NCBI RefSeq assembly: GCF_005116645.1
Contig: NZ_SWCM01000018.1
Location: 1 to 64,000, forward strand
Reading direction: 5' to 3'
DNA length: 64,000 nt
Origin: Desulfopila sp. IMCC35006
GTDB taxonomy: Bacteria > Desulfobacterota > Desulfobulbia > Desulfobulbales > Desulfocapsaceae
Shown here piece after piece: positions 36,500 through 45,959 of the stretch. The first letter of the stretch is position 1, and each line of letters begins with the position of its first letter. The notes under the pieces are model-generated. The model made no database searches, had not been told where the DNA came from, and saw only the letters and a list, made by a program, of their open reading frames with translations. A program made the translations under genes and the position numbers.

Positions 36500-37456
36500 A
36501 TGAACTCATGGATTATATTCTCATATACAGTTCCAGCAAGTGATGCTAGAGCCCGAATGCGGATTTGGCGACGAGTAACCGCCATCGGTGCTGTACAACT
36601 CAAGACTGGTTTGCAAATTCTGCCATACAGAGACGATCTTCAGGAGCAAGTCAGCTGGCTGATTCGTGAAGTAAACAACCTGGGAGGAGAAGCCGTTGCT
36701 GTTCAGTGTGAAAAAGTGGAGGCCGTAACCAACCAGCAGATTGAACAATTGTTTCAAGCGCAGGTCGACCCTGAATTTACGAGCATCCAGGAAGAGGCGA
36801 GATCCTTAATAGATTTTATGGAAAATCGAGTAAATGAAACCAGCAATAAGGAGCTTTTTGCCGCCCTGCAGAAGCTCCGTAAACGATGCGAAGCAGTACG
36901 GGAAAGAGATTTTTTCCCCTCAGGTGCTGCAGGCAAAACATTAAGCGTGCTCGATTCTATTTCTGAGCAGTTACGTTATCCTGCAAAGAAAACCATCCCG
37001 GCAATGCAACTTGATCCTAATGATTTTTCCGGGCGAATCTGGGTTACCCGTGCCCGGCCATATATAGACCGGCTGGGTTCCGCCTGGCTGATCAAAAAAT
37101 TTATTGATCTCGATGCTCAGTTCCTCTTTCTACAGACTGGGGAAATGCCCGATCTTGATCGCGACCAGTTGCCGTTTGATATGGCAGTCGGTGATTTCAC
37201 CCACCAGGGCGAGTTGATCACATTCGAGGTTCTTATCCGTGATTTTAGCCTGAAGGACCCTGCTCTGGACCGGATAAGTGAGCTGGTTCGGTGTATTGAC
37301 ATCCAGGAAGAGACACTGCCCGATGATGCGGCGCTCTTGAAGACCATTATTGATGGCCTGGTGGCAACCGGACAGGATGATCACCAACTGCTGAAGCAGG
37401 CAAACCTGCTTTTCGACTCCCTCTATGCAGGATTCATGAAAACCCTTCAGGGTTAG
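36500..37456 (+). CDS. chrB: ChrB-type chromate resistance regulator/protein
   Basis: The 318-aa protein has the ChrB N-terminal domain (WIIFSYTVPASDARARMRIWRR) and the ChrB C-terminal domain (from about 175: RIWVTRARPYIDRLGSAWLI, FDMAVGDFTHQGELITFEVL). In Ochrobactrum and Cupriavidus ChrB is a chromate-sensing repressor of chrA. ATG 36500 fits the promoter geometry and family N-terminus better than ATG 36491, which lies upstream of the predicted transcription start. Confidence 0.86.
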   Translation: MNSWIIFSYTVPASDARARMRIWRRVTAIGAVQLKTGLQILPYRDDLQEQVSWLIREVNNLGGEAVAVQCEKVEAVTNQQIEQLFQAQVDPEFTSIQEEARSLIDFMENRVNETSNKELFAALQKLRKRCEAVRERDFFPSGAAGKTLSVLDSISEQLRYPAKKTIPAMQLDPNDFSGRIWVTRARPYIDRLGSAWLIKKFIDLDAQFLFLQTGEMPDLDRDQLPFDMAVGDFTHQGELITFEVLIRDFSLKDPALDRISELVRCIDIQEETLPDDAALLKTIIDGLVATGQDDHQLLKQANLLFDSLYAGFMKTLQG

Positions 37457-37522
37457 TATTCAAGGGCATTGTCTGCCCGTTTTCCCCCACCATCTAAACA
37501 AACTATTCCACGGAGTAATGAT

Positions 37523-38263
37523 ATGCCTCCCTATGCACAACACCTCAAGACCAGTCTCCGCCGTACCGGTGAAGAATATCAGCCTTTGCATGACTGGCTC
37601 GACAACCATCCGGAATTTAAAACGGCCCGCCACGAGCTCTCAGCTCTTGCTGAAAACCGGCAGTTTGTCGGCGAAAACTGGGGCGATGAAGCTGTTACCG
37701 AATTTTTCCTCCATGTTACCGAGGATCTTCTGATGAAAGAGATCGACATACTCAAACAGGCTGGTTGCCCGGAGGAAGCTGTCGATCATAGTATCGAAGT
37801 AGCCCGCAAGACTTTGGAGATCTCTAGCCGGCTGAAGATTGCGGTTGATCGCCGCCTGCTGGCCCGGGGCGCCATCTTCCATGATCTGGGTAAGTCTAAG
37901 ACTTATGGCATGCAGCACGGAGAGATTGGCGCGAAGATGGCGGAAGAACTCGGACTGGAAGAGGAAATCCGACAGATCATCCTCAAGCACATCCGGGGCG
38001 GGCTCACAGAACCTGAAGCAATAGAGTTGGGTTTGCCGGTTCGGGATTACACCCTGCGAACCCCTGAGGAGAAGATCGTCATTTATGCTGACCGGATGGT
38101 CGACATCTACACCGACGGGATAGTTCCGGATATAGACGAGCATCAGGCGGAATCCCGATTTGCAGCAATACTCAGATCTTATGAAAAATATGGCAAAAAC
38201 CCAATCACCCTTGACCGTTATCTTGCTTTGCATGAAGAAATTCAGGGTTGGATGGCCAGGTAA
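37523..38263 (+). CDS. HD-domain phosphohydrolase in the chromate operon
   Basis: The 246-aa protein has an HD domain with GAIFHDLGKSKTYGMQHGEIG, ILKHIRGG and KIVIYADRMVDIYTDG, supplying the H...HD...D metal ligands. The substrate is unknown; relatives act on nucleotides. It starts 66 nt after chrB with CGGAG 7 nt before ATG, and its end overlaps the region upstream of the MFS gene. Such a gene is not part of classical chr operons, so its role here is open. Confidence 0.8.
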   Translation: MPPYAQHLKTSLRRTGEEYQPLHDWLDNHPEFKTARHELSALAENRQFVGENWGDEAVTEFFLHVTEDLLMKEIDILKQAGCPEEAVDHSIEVARKTLEISSRLKIAVDRRLLARGAIFHDLGKSKTYGMQHGEIGAKMAEELGLEEEIRQIILKHIRGGLTEPEAIELGLPVRDYTLRTPEEKIVIYADRMVDIYTDGIVPDIDEHQAESRFAAILRSYEKYGKNPITLDRYLALHEEIQGWMAR

Positions 38264-38307
38264 CGCAAACATACCCGGTGCTGCGCCTGGGAGATAGCAT
38301 TTTTTAT

Positions 38308-39525
38308 ATGGATACTTCCCCAAAAGACATTGTTCTTCTCTTTTCCGCCAGGATCGTCCGGCTATTCGCCTACGGGTTCATATCGGTAATTCTGGCGCTC
38401 TATCTTGCTGCCACAGGATTATACCCAGCAGAAGTCGGTGCAATTCTTTCCGCGACGCTTATCGGAGATATCGTTGTCTCTCTCTGGGTGACCATGGTCG
38501 CGGACCGTATGGGTCGGAGGCGCATGCTACTGCTGGGTACTCTGCTGATGATGCTGGCGGGCATTGTCTTTCTGCTGACGACGAATCCGCTATTGATCAC
38601 TATTGCAGCGATTATCGGCATTGTCAGCCCAAGTGGAGGTGAAATTGGCCCGTTTATTTCTATCGAGCAGGCGGCACTCTCACAGCTAATCCCCGACAAC
38701 AAGCGCACCAAATTATTCGGCTGGTATAACCTGGCCGGGTCTTTCGCAACGGCAGCCGGTGCATTGACCGGCGGCTGGCTGGCACGTCTGCTTCAGAATA
38801 GTGGCTTCGAAAGGCTCGAGTCCTACCAGTGGATTATGGCAGGATACGCCGTTTGCGGGCTTCTCTTGATGCTGCTTTTTTTCCATTTATCAAGAAAAAT
38901 TGAACTTCCTATGACAACAGCAAAAACGGCAAGCAGTGCAAAGACAGTAATCGGGCTGCATGGCTCAAGGAAAACAATTTTTAAGTTAAGTGGTCTCTTT
39001 GCCCTCGATGCTTTTGGCGGAGGTTTCGTTGTGCAAAGTATGATCGCCTGGTGGTTGCATATCCGCTTTGGCATTGATGAAGGTGGATTAGGAGCTTTAT
39101 TCTTTGGCGCCAATCTGTTCGCCGGAATGTCAGCACTGCTGGCAACAAGGCTTGCCGATCGGATCGGTCTGATAGCGGCCATGGTCTACACCCATATTCC
39201 GTCGAATATCATGCTCTGCCTCGTACCGCTCATGCCAAATCTCTGGGCAGCGGTCGGTATGCTCCTGCTCAGAGCAAGCATCTCCCAGATGGATGTGCCT
39301 GTGCGCCAATCGTATACCATGGCCGTGGTGGCCCCAGATGAACGTTCGGCTGCTTCCGGCATCACCACTGTTGCCAGATCGGTGGGGGCCGCAGCTTCAC
39401 CATTGATAGCCGGTTTATTAATGGCTAATCCACTGTTTTTCTCAGCCCCATTCTTTATTGCCGGTGGACTCAAAATAACGTACGACCTTCTCCTCTATTC
39501 CATGTTTGAAAATAGAAAAAGTTAA
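38308..39525 (+). CDS. MFS transporter in the chromate operon
   Basis: The protein of about 405 aa has 11-12 membrane helices and the loop 2-3 motif ADRMGRRRMLLLGT of the major facilitator superfamily, plus WYNLAGSFATAAGALTGG and a second-half equivalent ATRLADRIGLI. MFS members occur in several chr operons; whether this one moves chromate or another anion is unknown. ATG 38308 fits the first helix; an in-frame ATG at 38248 would overlap the HD gene by 16 nt and is also possible. Confidence 0.78.
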   Translation: MDTSPKDIVLLFSARIVRLFAYGFISVILALYLAATGLYPAEVGAILSATLIGDIVVSLWVTMVADRMGRRRMLLLGTLLMMLAGIVFLLTTNPLLITIAAIIGIVSPSGGEIGPFISIEQAALSQLIPDNKRTKLFGWYNLAGSFATAAGALTGGWLARLLQNSGFERLESYQWIMAGYAVCGLLLMLLFFHLSRKIELPMTTAKTASSAKTVIGLHGSRKTIFKLSGLFALDAFGGGFVVQSMIAWWLHIRFGIDEGGLGALFFGANLFAGMSALLATRLADRIGLIAAMVYTHIPSNIMLCLVPLMPNLWAAVGMLLLRASISQMDVPVRQSYTMAVVAPDERSAASGITTVARSVGAAASPLIAGLLMANPLFFSAPFFIAGGLKITYDLLLYSMFENRKS

Positions 39526-39557
39526 GATGCTCTGGCATCCCAAAAGGGGGCTAACAA

Positions 39558-40958
39558 ATGAATACAAAAGAGATAAAAGAAGACAAGGAACCGCTGCCAT
39601 TTCGGGAAGCTCTGCGGGTCTGGATAAAAATCGGTCTGTTGAGTTTTGGCGGCCCGGCCGGGCAGATCGCCCTAATGCACAGGATGCTTGTTGAAGAGAG
39701 GAAATGGATCAGCAATGACCGTTTCCTCCATGCCCTCAATTATTGTCACCTGCTTCCAGGCCCAGAGGCACAGCAGCTGGCCACCTATATCGGCTGGTTG
39801 CTGCATGGCACCAGGGGAGGATTGGCCGCAGGCCTGCTGTTCATCATTCCCGGCATGGTGACCGTTTTAATTCTCACCCTGATTTATGCTGGGTTTCAGC
39901 ATGTGGCTGCAGTGCAGGCGCTTTTTTACGGTCTGAAGCCTGCTGTACTGGCCATTGTCGTCATTGCCGTTTTCAGAATTGGCGCCAAGGCGCTGAAGAC
40001 TGGATATTTGATGTTGCTGGCAGGGCTTGCTTTTATAGCCATGTTTTTTTACCAGGCGCCCTTTCCCGTGGTGATAATCGTCTCCGGCCTGTTCGGGTAT
40101 CTGGGGATGACATTTTGTCCTCAACGCCTTGGCGAGCTATGCCCCCGGTGGATCTACGGCGATATTGCTGCCGTCCAGGGTATAGATGAAGGGGGGATTA
40201 TCGACCTTTTGCTGGCAAAAGATGAACACGGCAGATTCACTCCGACTCTTGTCCGCAGTTTAAAGGTGCTGGTCACCTGGGGAAGTATCTGGCTGGGACC
40301 CGTTCTGCTGATTGTCATACTGCTTGGACCTGAGCATGTATACTCTAAGATATCCCTCTTTTTCAGCAAGATGGCCATGGTCACCTTTGGTGGCGCCTAT
40401 GCAGTTCTCTCCTACATGGCCCAGGAGGCGGTAAGTGGTTATGGTTGGCTGCATCCCGGAGAAATGCTCGACGGCCTTGCGCTGGCGGAAACAACGCCGG
40501 GGCCGCTGATTCAGGTAGTGCAGTTTGTCGGTTTTCTTGCTGCCTATCGTGATCCTGGAATACTGAACCCCTATCTTGCCGGGATACTCGGTACCATCCT
40601 TACGGTGTGGGTGACGTTTGCCCCGTGCTTTCTCTGGATCTTTCTTGGTGCTCCGTATGTCGAACAGCTCCGCCATAACCGGTTGCTTAATGGTGCACTC
40701 TCGGGCATCACTGCTGCAGTGGTCGGGGTGGTGCTGAATCTCTCTATCTGGTTCGGCCTGAGTGCCTTGTTCGGAAAGACGACGCCCTTGCAATTCTTGG
40801 GTGCAACAGTTCCCATACCCGACTTTGCCTCAGCCGATTGGTTTGGCCTGCTGCTGGCTGTGCTTTCTTTTATCGCCATGCGCTACGCCAAATTTGGCAT
40901 GATCACCGTCCTGACCGGTTGTGCCGGTTTGGGATTTTTCTGGAAACTGTTGTTTTAA
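39558..40958 (+). CDS. chrA: ChrA chromate efflux transporter (long CHR type)
   Basis: The 466-aa membrane protein has two homologous CHR domains: the first opens WIKIGLLSFGGPAGQIALMH with LPGPEAQQLATYIGW, the second has FFSKMAMVTFGGAYAVLSYM and LAETTPGPLIQVVQFVGF. These duplicated FGG/PGP motifs define the long CHR family, which expels chromate from the cytoplasm. It follows the MFS gene by 32 bp, with AGGGGG near the start. It is the resistance determinant of the operon. Confidence 0.93.
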   Translation: MNTKEIKEDKEPLPFREALRVWIKIGLLSFGGPAGQIALMHRMLVEERKWISNDRFLHALNYCHLLPGPEAQQLATYIGWLLHGTRGGLAAGLLFIIPGMVTVLILTLIYAGFQHVAAVQALFYGLKPAVLAIVVIAVFRIGAKALKTGYLMLLAGLAFIAMFFYQAPFPVVIIVSGLFGYLGMTFCPQRLGELCPRWIYGDIAAVQGIDEGGIIDLLLAKDEHGRFTPTLVRSLKVLVTWGSIWLGPVLLIVILLGPEHVYSKISLFFSKMAMVTFGGAYAVLSYMAQEAVSGYGWLHPGEMLDGLALAETTPGPLIQVVQFVGFLAAYRDPGILNPYLAGILGTILTVWVTFAPCFLWIFLGAPYVEQLRHNRLLNGALSGITAAVVGVVLNLSIWFGLSALFGKTTPLQFLGATVPIPDFASADWFGLLLAVLSFIAMRYAKFGMITVLTGCAGLGFFWKLLF

Positions 40959-40968
40959 GGAGTGTCGT

Positions 40969-41277
40969 ATGGAAAAGAGTGTCAACCCAACAGAATTACA
41001 AGAGCTTCTTGCTGACAAAAAGACCGTCACTCTGATTGATGTGCGGCGCAAAGATGATTTTGACAAAAATCCGCACACTTTCAGTAATGCTCGATGGCAG
41101 AATCCTGCGGAAATCAATGAATGGCTTCCCTCAGTACCTACCGACCGGGAGATCGTTGTTTATTGTGTTCGCGGCGGTTCCGTCAGCCAAGCGATTCAAC
41201 AGCAACTCGCAGATAGTGGCCGAAATGTTCGATACCTTGAGGGAGGGCTGGAGGCGTTGAGCCAAATAAAGGGTTAA
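40969..41277 (+). CDS. Rhodanese-domain protein
   Basis: The 102-aa single-domain rhodanese has the entry motif VTLIDVRRKDDF and the active-site loop YCVRGGSVSQ with its catalytic Cys, followed by RYLEGGLEAL. It could handle sulfane sulfur or arsenate/chromate-type oxyanion stress. AAGGAG precedes ATG by 6 nt and the gene is 10 nt after chrA, so it is the last gene of the operon. Short rhodaneses recur at the end of chrA operons. Confidence 0.87.
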   Translation: MEKSVNPTELQELLADKKTVTLIDVRRKDDFDKNPHTFSNARWQNPAEINEWLPSVPTDREIVVYCVRGGSVSQAIQQQLADSGRNVRYLEGGLEALSQIKG

Positions 41278-41805
41278 AAAATCACGATTACTAGGGATAG
41301 AGTTGCGGGGACACGATATTCAATTCCAACAATAAACTCCTATGGGCAAGCCGCAGATGCTTCAATTGCCACATCGAAGGTAGAAGAGTTCCGCCAATCG
41401 CCAAACTTTAGATGCCTAACGTCCTGAAAAAACCAGTCGGTTTCGTAATCCTAACAGTAAAAAAAACAATCTCAGATTAGAGCTTATCCAAGAGCTCTTA
41501 CAGAACATCAGGTGATAATGATAAATGACATTGCCTACTGGCGTTCCTTAGACCTTTCTTTGGGAATCTTCAATCGGCGGTTACTCCATTTTTGGTCAAT
41601 TTCTGAAAACTAGGTATTCCTACCCTCTCAGAAAGAAGGTTTGTTTTTGTTCTGTGTAATACGGTTAAGATTGCCAAATCAAATCCTATTCTTGCTTATG
41701 ATTCGTCTACTTACCTGCATTGTGTCATAATGACTTTAACCTCTTTTCGTTTTGTATTAGAGGTATGATGATTCATCTTTATCTTTCTCACTGTTCTCAG
41801 AGAGA
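41278..41805. repeat. Gene-free stretch with a weak dispersed-repeat copy (G)
   Basis: I see no gene. 41560-41650 (GGTTACTCCATTTTTGGTCA, then CCCTCTCAGAAAG) resembles 47140-47205 and the right part of copy B. CCTAACAGTAAAA near 41450 resembles the left parts of copies D and F. The copy separates the chromate module from the HD-GYP/feo module. Confidence 0.5.
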
Positions 41806-42678
41806 TTATCCTATATAATTCTTTTTGGTGATTTCAAATAGTTGTGCTTCTTGTAAGAAAGCATCGGTTATAATTGGGTCAAAATGACTACCTCTATTTT
41901 CTTTGATCATCTGAACAGCTTTCTCATGAGACCATGCCTTTTTGTATACCCTGTCTGAGGTTACGGCATCATACACATCACAAAGTGCAACAATTCTGGA
42001 GCCTAAAGGAATGTTTTCTCCCTCCAGGCTATCTGGATATCCGCTACCATCCCATTTCTCATGATGCCCTCTAGCAATGCTAAAGGCCAAAGCTAAATAA
42101 CTCTGTGTGCCGATACGTTTCTGGAATTGCAAATCTGCAGATCTTAAAATGTCTGATCCAATGGTAGTGTGAGTCTTAATTATTTCAAATTCTTCATCAG
42201 TCAGGGCTCCAGGTTTCAATAGAATTGCATCAGGTACTCCGATTTTACCTATGTCATGCAACACCGAAGCATTAACAAGATCTTCAATATAATTATTTTG
42301 AGACTTTATATAGCAACTATAAGGTGAATCCTTTTGAAGATTATCACCCAATATTTTTACAAATATACTAATTCTTTGTAAATGTTGAGAAGTTTCAGCA
42401 TCTCTATATTCAGCGAGAGATGCTAACGTCTCTATGGCTACGGCTTGTGTAACTCTGAGTTCTTTGGATTTGTCACGCGTGAACCTTCTATCGATGAGAA
42501 TGAGTACACCACCAAGTAGAGCCATTGCCACTATCTCTATAATGGTATGTACAATATCTTCGGTTGTAGCAAAGGGATGATGGTGCGGTGACACTAGACC
42601 GAAAAGAAATTCTCGAATTAACGGGGCAAGACATAGAATAGCAATAAAAAACAGATAATTGGTAGAACGATTTGTCAT
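41806..42678 (-). CDS. Membrane HD-GYP phosphodiesterase, paralogue 1
   Basis: The 290-aa protein has two N-terminal membrane helices (about 8-26 and 44-64) and an HD-GYP domain with SVLHDIGKIGVPDAILLKPG, HHEKWDGSGYP and RIVALCDVYDAVTSDRVYKK. Family members hydrolyse cyclic di-GMP; the GYP form here is complete. A close paralogue of the same length lies at 61910-62782. Neither has an adjacent partner gene, so the input signal is unknown. Confidence 0.87.
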   Translation of the reverse strand: MTNRSTNYLFFIAILCLAPLIREFLFGLVSPHHHPFATTEDIVHTIIEIVAMALLGGVLILIDRRFTRDKSKELRVTQAVAIETLASLAEYRDAETSQHLQRISIFVKILGDNLQKDSPYSCYIKSQNNYIEDLVNASVLHDIGKIGVPDAILLKPGALTDEEFEIIKTHTTIGSDILRSADLQFQKRIGTQSYLALAFSIARGHHEKWDGSGYPDSLEGENIPLGSRIVALCDVYDAVTSDRVYKKAWSHEKAVQMIKENRGSHFDPIITDAFLQEAQLFEITKKNYIG

Positions 42679-43318
42679 GAATTAAATCCAGTTGAAGATA
42701 GTTTCTCTAAACTATATCGTTTACGCTGGTTTAATTGAAGGTAAATATCGGAAATATCTTCCTGTTCACCCCTAAAGTTCAGAAAAGGCAAAAAAGTCAT
42801 TAGCTGCAGCGGCCCGCAATGACAAACGCCCGGACCAGTACTAGAGCCAATTGTTAATCAAATCAAAGTCATAGTTCTGACTCCTGATCCATACAAGGCT
42901 ACAAGGAATAAGCTAATCATGTAAATTTTCTTGAGTTGTTAAGATTTTTAAAGGCTTTCTTTCCCTGCTGAGATTTGTGGTTGAGTGAAAACCCGTATGA
43001 TAAAAACATGTAAAATTCCATTTATTTATAGCTAGCAGTTTTGTGAAAAGCACTAAATCCCGATCGTCGAACAATAAACTTGCTCTCTCTTGCAGAGGAG
43101 ATTTACCCCCTCCTCAAGCTACTTCAAAAACAATTATTTTAGGCAACCCTTATTTTATTTGTTGATCATAATATTTATCTCTGTTACATTCCCCTTCCAT
43201 TGATAAATCAACCGGATGTTTAAGCTGGAGTAACAACTTTGAACTGTAAAAAGGTCAAATCCATCAAACGTCTAATGAAAGTTCACAGATAATTTCCCCT
43301 AGACAAAGGAGGGCTATA
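42679..43318. other. Divergent gene-free stretch upstream of feoA
   Basis: I see no gene or strong repeat in these 640 bp. An ACAAAGGAGGGCT ribosome site ends it, just before feoA. A Fur-box-like palindrome could not be identified with confidence. Confidence 0.4.
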
Positions 43319-43555
43319 ATGTCCCAAAACATCAACCTCACTGAGATCAGTAAAGGAAAAACTTACCTGATTTTAGGATTCGAAAACCATCCTTCTGAAT
43401 ATACCCAAAAACTGCATAAAATGGGTTTTGTGGAAGGTACACCCATCGAACTCGCTCCTGTCCACCTATCAGATCCAATAGTCTTCCAAATTCGTGGAAG
43501 TCGCATTGCGCTTAGGAAAAAAGAGGCTCAACAAATTCTGGTTCAGGAGTCATAA
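43319..43555 (+). CDS. feoA: FeoA ferrous iron transport accessory protein
   Basis: The 78-aa SH3-like protein has the FeoA pattern KMGFVEGTPIELAPVHLSDP followed by FQIRGSRIALRKKEAQQILV. It binds FeoB at the membrane and tunes Fe(II) uptake. AAGGAGG lies 7 nt before the ATG. Its stop is 1 nt before the feoB start, so the genes are coupled. Confidence 0.92.
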   Translation: MSQNINLTEISKGKTYLILGFENHPSEYTQKLHKMGFVEGTPIELAPVHLSDPIVFQIRGSRIALRKKEAQQILVQES

Positions 43556-43556
43556 G

Positions 43557-45692
43557 ATGCACAAAATAGCAAGAATCGCGATAGCTGGTGTCCCTAATAG
43601 TGGAAAGACGACCCTGTTCAATAGCCTTACGGGTTCCAGGCAAAAAGTTGGTAACTGGCCTGGTGTTACAGTGGAAAAGTTTGAAGGTACTTTTCCACTT
43701 CAAGGGAGCAAGGTAGAACTTGTTGATCTTCCAGGTACATATAACCTCAGTCCTGACTCTGAAGATCAAAAACTGGCTGAGCGCGTCATTAGAGAGGGTG
43801 AATATGACCTTATCCTCAATGTTGTTGATGCAACAAACCTTTCTCGAAACCTTTTTTTAACGATGGACCTTAAAGAGAGGACCAACCAAATAATCGTTCT
43901 TCTGAACATGCTGGATGTGGCGGAGAAAGAAGGATTGGAAATCGACGAGGAGCGGCTCAGCAAAGATCTGGGCCTCCCCGTTATCCCTGTTATCGCAGTT
44001 GATAAAGGCAGTGTGCTCAACGCGATAAAACAAATTGAAAAAACCATTGAGCATCTGCCTGTTCACGAATCACACATTTCCCGTTCAGAAGTTTTAGATA
44101 CTGTAAAAAAATTCAGCCACATTGATAAAATATGTAGTCGAGTAGTTAAGGAGAAGAAAGATAGAAACGAGAATTTCACGAATAAGATTGATAATGTAGT
44201 AATGAATCGATTTGCGGCGATCCCAATTTTTCTTGCCTCGATGTTTGTCACATTCTGGTTTGCAATCGGTCTGGGTTCGGTTTTCATCGACTTCTTTGAC
44301 ATTATCGGCGGTCTATTGTTCGTGGATATTCCAGGGGCTCTACTAGGATCTCTTGGCAGTCCGGAGTGGCTTGTTGCCATTGCAACTGGGATAGGAACAG
44401 GATGTCAGACAGTTGCTACCTTTGTGCCTGTGGTTTTTTTCATGTTTCTTGCTTTAGCCATCCTTGAAGATCTTGGCTATATGGCACGGGTCGGGGTTGT
44501 AGCAGATCGCTTTATGAGAAAAATTGGTCTTCCGGGTTCAGCGTTCATTCCCATGATTGTGGGGTTTGGTTGCACTGTGCCTGCAGTTATGGCTGCGAGA
44601 ACCTTAAATACCAAAAGAGATCGGTTCATGACCATTTTTATGGCACCTTTTATGTCTTGTGGAGCCCGCTTGCCTGTCTATGCACTGTTTTGCGCCGCTC
44701 TGTTTGGTGCCTACTCGGGATTAGCAGTGTTTCTGATCTATCTCTCAGGTGTGTTTATGGCAATTCTCACGGGTTATTTTCTAAAGAATACCCTTTTCAA
44801 AGGTACTCCATCGCATTTTGTTATGGATCTGCCTCTCTATCACACTCCACAAACGAATGCTGTATTTAAAAGTGCATGGCTCAGGATGAGAAATTTCATA
44901 AAAAGGGCCGGTACCATTGTCATAGCTGCGGTTTTTGTCCTGAGCGTGATTAACTCCATAGGTTATAAAAATGGTGAGATTTCATTCGGCAATGAAGATT
45001 CACAGGTCTCGATTCTAGCTTATGCCGGTAAATTGATAGCACCTGTTTTTGAACCTATGGGAATAAGTAAAGAAAACTGGCCTGCTTCGGTTGCTCTATT
45101 TACCGGTCTTTTTGCGAAAGAAGCCATAGTAGGCACTCTCAATTCGCTCTATGCCACGATGGAACAAAACACACCTGAGAAATCTAAAGAAACCACAAAT
45201 GGTGGACTGGATATTGTCGGAAAGATCGTAAAGGCGTTTTCAACGGTAGGTGATAGCTTTCTTGGGAAAATAAGCTCTTTCGACATCCTTGGTATTGGTC
45301 TTATCGCTGAGGACAGTGAAGCCATATCGGCCAAGATCGGTGCAGACACAGCCATCTATAAGCAAATTGCAGCCTACTTCACGGTATTTTCTGCTTTTGC
45401 CTATCTGCTTTTCGTATTGATGTATTTTCCCTGCCTCGCGGTAATTGGTGCGGCACAGCAAGAAATGGGAGGTTTTTATGCTGGAGTTATGGCGGCATAC
45501 AGCACCATGCTGGCGTGGGCTGTTGCGACGCTCTTCTACCAAATTGCAGAGGGGCATAATATTTTCTACATTGCTCTAGCATTCCTTATGTTAGCGGTCA
45601 TTTACGGAGGACTTCACCTCATTGGCAAGAGAGAAAAAATAGCGAAAGAGGTTGTCTTTTCACCACCTATTAGGAAAAATTGTTGCAGCTAG
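43557..45692 (+). CDS. feoB: FeoB ferrous iron transporter
   Basis: The 711-aa protein has an N-terminal G domain (G1 GVPNSGKTTLFN, G3 DLPGTYNLS, G4-like NMLDVAEKEG) and a C-terminal membrane domain with Gate repeats (GFGCTVPAVMAARTL, FMSCGARLPVYALF). It imports Fe(II), important for anaerobes. ATG 43557 follows AGGAG inside the end of feoA; an upstream in-frame start at 43494 lies within feoA and is unlikely. No FeoC gene follows. Confidence 0.94.
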   Translation: MHKIARIAIAGVPNSGKTTLFNSLTGSRQKVGNWPGVTVEKFEGTFPLQGSKVELVDLPGTYNLSPDSEDQKLAERVIREGEYDLILNVVDATNLSRNLFLTMDLKERTNQIIVLLNMLDVAEKEGLEIDEERLSKDLGLPVIPVIAVDKGSVLNAIKQIEKTIEHLPVHESHISRSEVLDTVKKFSHIDKICSRVVKEKKDRNENFTNKIDNVVMNRFAAIPIFLASMFVTFWFAIGLGSVFIDFFDIIGGLLFVDIPGALLGSLGSPEWLVAIATGIGTGCQTVATFVPVVFFMFLALAILEDLGYMARVGVVADRFMRKIGLPGSAFIPMIVGFGCTVPAVMAARTLNTKRDRFMTIFMAPFMSCGARLPVYALFCAALFGAYSGLAVFLIYLSGVFMAILTGYFLKNTLFKGTPSHFVMDLPLYHTPQTNAVFKSAWLRMRNFIKRAGTIVIAAVFVLSVINSIGYKNGEISFGNEDSQVSILAYAGKLIAPVFEPMGISKENWPASVALFTGLFAKEAIVGTLNSLYATMEQNTPEKSKETTNGGLDIVGKIVKAFSTVGDSFLGKISSFDILGIGLIAEDSEAISAKIGADTAIYKQIAAYFTVFSAFAYLLFVLMYFPCLAVIGAAQQEMGGFYAGVMAAYSTMLAWAVATLFYQIAEGHNIFYIALAFLMLAVIYGGLHLIGKREKIAKEVVFSPPIRKNCCS

Positions 45693-45742
45693 GACAGACA
45701 CTTGTCAATAGAGTTAACCACCAAAAAGATTCATCTAGAAAT

Positions 45743-45781
45743 ACAAAGCCCCAGCTAGATCAAAGTCAACAGGGGCTTTGT
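45743..45781 (+). terminator. Rho-independent-like terminator after feoB
   Basis: ACAAAGCCCC and GGGGCTTTGT make a perfect 10-bp stem with a 19-nt loop, 50 nt after the feoB stop, followed by ATGTTTTTGG. Confidence 0.75.
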
Positions 45782-45959
45782 ATGTTTTTGGCATCGCACA
45801 GAGAGTTTTTGTTTATTTGAAAGATCATGAATCCAAGACATTTTACTCCGGTAAATCGATAAGTCAACAGCCTGCGATCATTTTAATACTAATCAGTATC
45901 CCTTGATAATCAGTCCTAAGGGGGAAAATTGTGAACTTGCAATAAAGGATCAAAACAAA

